Shown here piece after piece: positions 61,288 to 64,000 of a DNA stretch of 64,000 bases. Location of the stretch: the NCBI GenBank assembly GCA_018266835.1, contig JAFDZP010000002.1, forward strand, positions 1,215,302 to 1,279,301, read 5' to 3'. Origin of the DNA: Bacteroidota bacterium. GTDB taxonomy: Bacteria > Bacteroidota > Ignavibacteria > Tepidaquicellales > Tepidaquicellaceae. Below the pieces are notes generated by a model, which was not told where the DNA came from, searched no databases, and saw only the letters and a list, made by a program, of their open reading frames with translations. A program made the translations under genes and the position numbers. Within the stretch, counting starts at the first letter, position 1. Each line of letters opens with the position of its first letter.

Positions 61288-62277
61288 ATGAAAAACATAC
61301 TAACATCTCTGGCAATCATTATACTTATCTCATCATTTAATAATTCTAAAGCAGATGAAAAAGATAAATTTCTTTTAAAGAAGATAAAATCTCTCGGAGA
61401 TATTCATAGCGTTCAAAACACAGAATGTGATCTCTGCGGATGTTATTTCGGAATTGAGCCTAACTATAGTTTAAACTCAGTTGGTTTAAGATATTCCTAT
61501 TTTAAATTTGCGTCTGATCCCGTTGCTGTGGCTAATCCGAACGTTGACCACGAAACTTCTCCGACAGGCGATAATGAAATCTACTCGAAGATTGAGCTGG
61601 TTGCAAAGTATAATGTAAACCAGAAATTAAGACTAATCCTGACCGTTCCTTATAAACTCAATGATATTAACGGAAGCAGGATAAGAGACATTGGGGACGT
61701 TTTGCTTATGGGACAATATCTTGTGTACTCAACTGAGATGAGCTTAAAGAATGAGTCAAAGTACAGACAGAGAGTTTATCTCGGAGGTGGAGTGAAAGCC
61801 CCTACGGGAGCATTCAATAAACAGCTTGTTTACGGAGTAACTGAGCCGCACTTTCAGCCCGGAACGGGAGCATTTGATTTTCTTGTAAGCGGAACTTACT
61901 TTGGGAAGTATAAAGATTTCGGCTTTAACGCCGATGCTTCATACTCAATGGCAACTACCAATAAAAATGAATACAGATTTGCGAACAGATTAAATATGGC
62001 TGCCGCAATATTTTATCAGATTCCTGTAGGGGAAACAGGAGTACTTCCTCACACAGGAGTATATTACGAAAGCGCCGGAATGGATAAGCAGGGAGATTTG
62101 GAAGTTGATGACTCGGGCGGTAATGTTTTGTTTTTAACAGGGGGACTCGATATTTATTTTTCAAGTTTTGCATTTAATTTAGATTATCAATATCCCTTGA
62201 ATAATAAATTAAATGGAGACCAGACTGAAAATAAATTCAGAGTAATAACAGGGCTTTCTTATTACTTTGGAATGTAA
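61288..62277 (+). CDS. outer-membrane-barrel-like protein with CDLCGC motif
   Basis: This 329-residue exported protein has a signal peptide at about 1-22 and a cysteine motif ECDLCGC (Cys47, 50, 52) immediately before a beta-strand-rich barrel-like region with alternating aromatic residues, ending FRVITGLSYYFGM. The C-terminal aromatic Phe/Tyr is typical of outer-membrane barrels, and the CxxCGC start resembles a group of metal-associated outer-membrane proteins. A transport or sensing role for a soft metal is likely but not shown. It sits 18 bp after the lipoprotein and 26 bp before the HMA gene. Confidence 0.65.
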   Translation: MKNILTSLAIIILISSFNNSKADEKDKFLLKKIKSLGDIHSVQNTECDLCGCYFGIEPNYSLNSVGLRYSYFKFASDPVAVANPNVDHETSPTGDNEIYSKIELVAKYNVNQKLRLILTVPYKLNDINGSRIRDIGDVLLMGQYLVYSTEMSLKNESKYRQRVYLGGGVKAPTGAFNKQLVYGVTEPHFQPGTGAFDFLVSGTYFGKYKDFGFNADASYSMATTNKNEYRFANRLNMAAAIFYQIPVGETGVLPHTGVYYESAGMDKQGDLEVDDSGGNVLFLTGGLDIYFSSFAFNLDYQYPLNNKLNGDQTENKFRVITGLSYYFGM

Positions 62278-62303
62278 CAATCAGTGTAAATTAAATTAAA
62301 GCG

Positions 62304-62645
62304 ATGAAATCAAATAAAATTATTACATTAATGTTGTTATCAATTTTTTTGATAACAGGCTTGGGCAGCAAAACATATGCAGAAAATAAAATTATGACAG
62401 AAAACGAACAAACACTTTTGAAAGAAACAATAAAAGAAGTTCAATTCAGATGCAAAGGCATCGGCTGCTCGGGATGCACAAATACAATTACTGAAGCAGT
62501 AAAAAAACTTGAGGGTATAAAAGAAGTAACCTCTGATGTAAAAAGTAAAATAGTGAAAGTAAGTTTCGATTCAAAAATAGTTTCAGTAAAAGAAATTGAG
62601 AAAGCTATAAATGACTCCGGATATGAAACCGAAGTTGTAAATTAA
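62304..62645 (+). CDS. HMA-domain metal-binding protein with signal peptide
   Basis: This 113-residue exported protein has a leader (LLSIFLITGLGSKTYA) followed by a heavy-metal-associated domain (about 44-112). The metal site reads CKGIGCSGC with Cys50, Cys55 and Cys58, i.e. the usual GCSGC plus one extra upstream Cys. The domain body is AVKKLEGIKEVTSDVKSKIVKVSFD, as in CopZ/MerP. It would be a periplasmic carrier of copper or a similar metal. It closes the cluster and is followed by a strong terminator. Confidence 0.85.
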   Translation: MKSNKIITLMLLSIFLITGLGSKTYAENKIMTENEQTLLKETIKEVQFRCKGIGCSGCTNTITEAVKKLEGIKEVTSDVKSKIVKVSFDSKIVSVKEIEKAINDSGYETEVVN

Positions 62646-62668
62646 TTTATCAGAAATATTATAAAATT

Positions 62669-62706
62669 AAAGCCGTCAGAATAATATCTGACGGCTTTAT
62701 TTTTTT
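62669..62706 (+). terminator. rho-independent terminator of the metal cluster
   Basis: A 12-bp perfect stem (AAAGCCGTCAGA 62669-62680 with 62687-62698) with a 6-base loop is followed by a long T-rich run to 62706. It ends the cluster and isolates dnaN. Confidence 0.92.
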
Positions 62707-62876
62707 ATTTTACAGAATTTTTTACCTCTCCTAAAACTTTTCTTTCTCGCCTTCGCTTTATATATGTTTTTATGCAAGTTACAAAGGTTTTAAACCCTAC
62801 TTACTTCATTGAAAATACTCGATAAATTAGTTATTTTTCCAATTATTTATCTCATAACACTTACCGTATACCATAA

Positions 62877-64000
62877 ATGAAATTTACAGTCGCAGCAGAC
62901 CAGTTCGTTAATTCATTAAATAAATTAAGTTCGATAGTTCCAACGAAATCTCCGCTTCCGATATTAGGAAATGTATTGTTAATACTCGAAGGAAATAATC
63001 TTGAAATGTTGGCTTCCGATCTCGAAACATTTATCAGAACAAAGACATCAGTAAAAGGAAAAGAAGACGGAAGAGTAACTGTTCCGTATAAAAAACTTTC
63101 AGACCTGTCTAAATCGCTTTCATCTAGCTTTTCAAATGTAAACTTAACTGAGAAGTTAAAAAAATCTGTTTACGATGATTTAAGAAATGAAGCAAAACTT
63201 ACCGATGTATTTGCAGATAGATTCAAATATGATTCTTCAAGTGAATCATTGGTTTATGTTGGTGTACTGACTGCAATCGATAAGGAAAAGATTGATACGC
63301 TCATAGATGAAAATCAAAAGTTTATTGACTCTGACGAAAACTTAAAACACTTAGGCGACTCAAACGCAAAGCTTAAAGAAGTTGTAGAATTACTTTATAA
63401 AAAATCCGAATCATTCCTTGCGAAGAAAACTCTTGAAATCACAGTTGACGGAAAGAGCAGAATGACTTTAAAAACACAGAACAATAAAAAATATAATTTA
63501 TCGGGTGAGCCGGCAGATGACTTCCCGCTCCCTGAAGAAAATAATCATTTGAGTTCGCTGAAAATAAACAGCGGAGTATTAAAAAGATTAATAGGAAAAG
63601 TTTTCCATGCAGCTAATAAAGACGAGATAAGAAGAAATATGTCAGGCGTATTGCTTGAAGCAAAAGAAGAGGAAATCCGTTCTGTAGCAACTGACGGATA
63701 CAGACTTGCAAAGCTGATTTACAAAACGACTCATAAAGGAATTGCAGACAGCAAAATTGTTATTCCTGTAAAGACCTGTAATTTAATTCAAAGATTAAGC
63801 AGTGAAGCCGGAACAGTAGAAATTCAGTTCGATGAAAATGATTTAAGAATATTCTTCCCGGATGCGGAAATATATTCAAAATTAATTGATGAGACATTCC
63901 CGAATTACGAATCAGTTATCCCTAATGACGGTAACAAGACTTTAAGAATAGTAAAGAAAGAATTACAGGACTCATTGCACAGAGCATTGATCTGCGCAGA
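62877..64000 (+). CDS. dnaN: DNA polymerase III sliding clamp beta, 3' end cut; has domain I insertion
   Basis: DnaN is the ring-shaped clamp that tethers the replicative polymerase to DNA. The frame starts at ATG 62877 (KFTVAADQFVNSLNKLSSIVPTKS...ILGNVLLILEG) and is open to the window edge after 374 full codons. Domain II (GVLKRLIGKVFHAANKDEIRRNMSGVLLEA) and the start of domain III (DETFPNYESVIP) are clear. Between the domain I helix PYKKLSDLSKSL (about residue 68-79) and strand KKTLEITVDGKSRMTL (about 182 on) lies an extra stretch of about 95-100 residues, Lys/Asp/Glu/Leu-rich, in frame without a stop. FPNYESVIP falls near residue 340 rather than about 240 as in E. coli. Confidence 0.92.
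   Translation, partial: MKFTVAADQFVNSLNKLSSIVPTKSPLPILGNVLLILEGNNLEMLASDLETFIRTKTSVKGKEDGRVTVPYKKLSDLSKSLSSSFSNVNLTEKLKKSVYDDLRNEAKLTDVFADRFKYDSSSESLVYVGVLTAIDKEKIDTLIDENQKFIDSDENLKHLGDSNAKLKEVVELLYKKSESFLAKKTLEITVDGKSRMTLKTQNNKKYNLSGEPADDFPLPEENNHLSSLKINSGVLKRLIGKVFHAANKDEIRRNMSGVLLEAKEEEIRSVATDGYRLAKLIYKTTHKGIADSKIVIPVKTCNLIQRLSSEAGTVEIQFDENDLRIFFPDAEIYSKLIDETFPNYESVIPNDGNKTLRIVKKELQDSLHRALICA

Noticed and set aside
62646-62876. Possible origin of replication upstream of dnaN
   Set aside because: No DnaA-box-like cluster or AT-rich unwinding element of the usual kind was recognisable, and dnaA is absent here.

Overview
The window is an AT-rich bacterial chromosome segment, most likely from the Bacteroidota/Chlorobiota side of the FCB group and probably Ignavibacteria-like. 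The main evidence is five secreted proteins that end in a T9SS type A sorting domain with the NYPNPFNP signature. Further support comes from a CarboxypepD_reg-type TonB-dependent receptor, a BamD-like lipoprotein, A-rich leaders that mostly lack a clear Shine-Dalgarno, and many short hairpin repeats between genes. The lineage is an inference; there is no rRNA gene or concatenable marker set here. dnaN is at the right edge.

Layout. 1-8.3 kb: the end of an M29 aminopeptidase, a lipoprotein, an ATP-grasp-like protein, an ABC exporter pair, dps, a MoxR/ChlI-type AAA ATPase and a CBS protein. 7.2-18.6 kb: a surface-protein island with two tandem sialidase-like T9SS proteins and a 1175-residue T9SS protein, flanked by two paralogous lipoproteins. 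19.1-28.2 kb: alanine dehydrogenase, an unknown 484-residue protein, a lyase/lectin-like T9SS protein, a PAS histidine kinase overlapping its response regulator, and a membrane-protein/winged-helix/pterin-dehydratase run. 28.2-33.4 kb: TonB-dependent receptor, a secreted helical-repeat protein, an AlkD-like HEAT protein and a chromate transporter. 33.4-43.7 kb: nucleoside deaminase, thioredoxin-TPR protein, GT-C glycosyltransferase, mltG, an ABC-2-like membrane protein, ubiX and a metallopeptidase/TolB/Omp85 fusion.

43.7-52 kb (almost all minus strand): VOC protein, multicopper oxidase carrying a T9SS tail, copper-chaperone-like lipoprotein, methyltransferase, putative HExxH peptidase, thioesterase, bamD-like gene and glutamate dehydrogenase. 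Then come a tRNA-Pro(CGG), a GIY-YIG nuclease gene and a UshA-like 5'-nucleotidase. 54.4-57.7 kb holds yggX, a SpoIIE-type phosphatase, cyaY, purE and a CpeT-like gene on one strand. 58.4-62.6 kb holds a CrtI-like oxidoreductase followed by a cysteine-rich metal-handling run. The window closes in dnaN.

The most unusual observations are: the close pairing of the iron proteins YggX and CyaY outside Proteobacteria; a roughly 95-100-residue insertion in domain I of the DnaN sliding clamp; a Tat-like leader combined with a T9SS tail on a multicopper oxidase; a surface gluzincin fused to a beta-propeller and an outer-membrane barrel; and the four-gene cysteine-rich metal cluster. I saw no CRISPR array, rRNA operon, prophage or complete insertion sequence.
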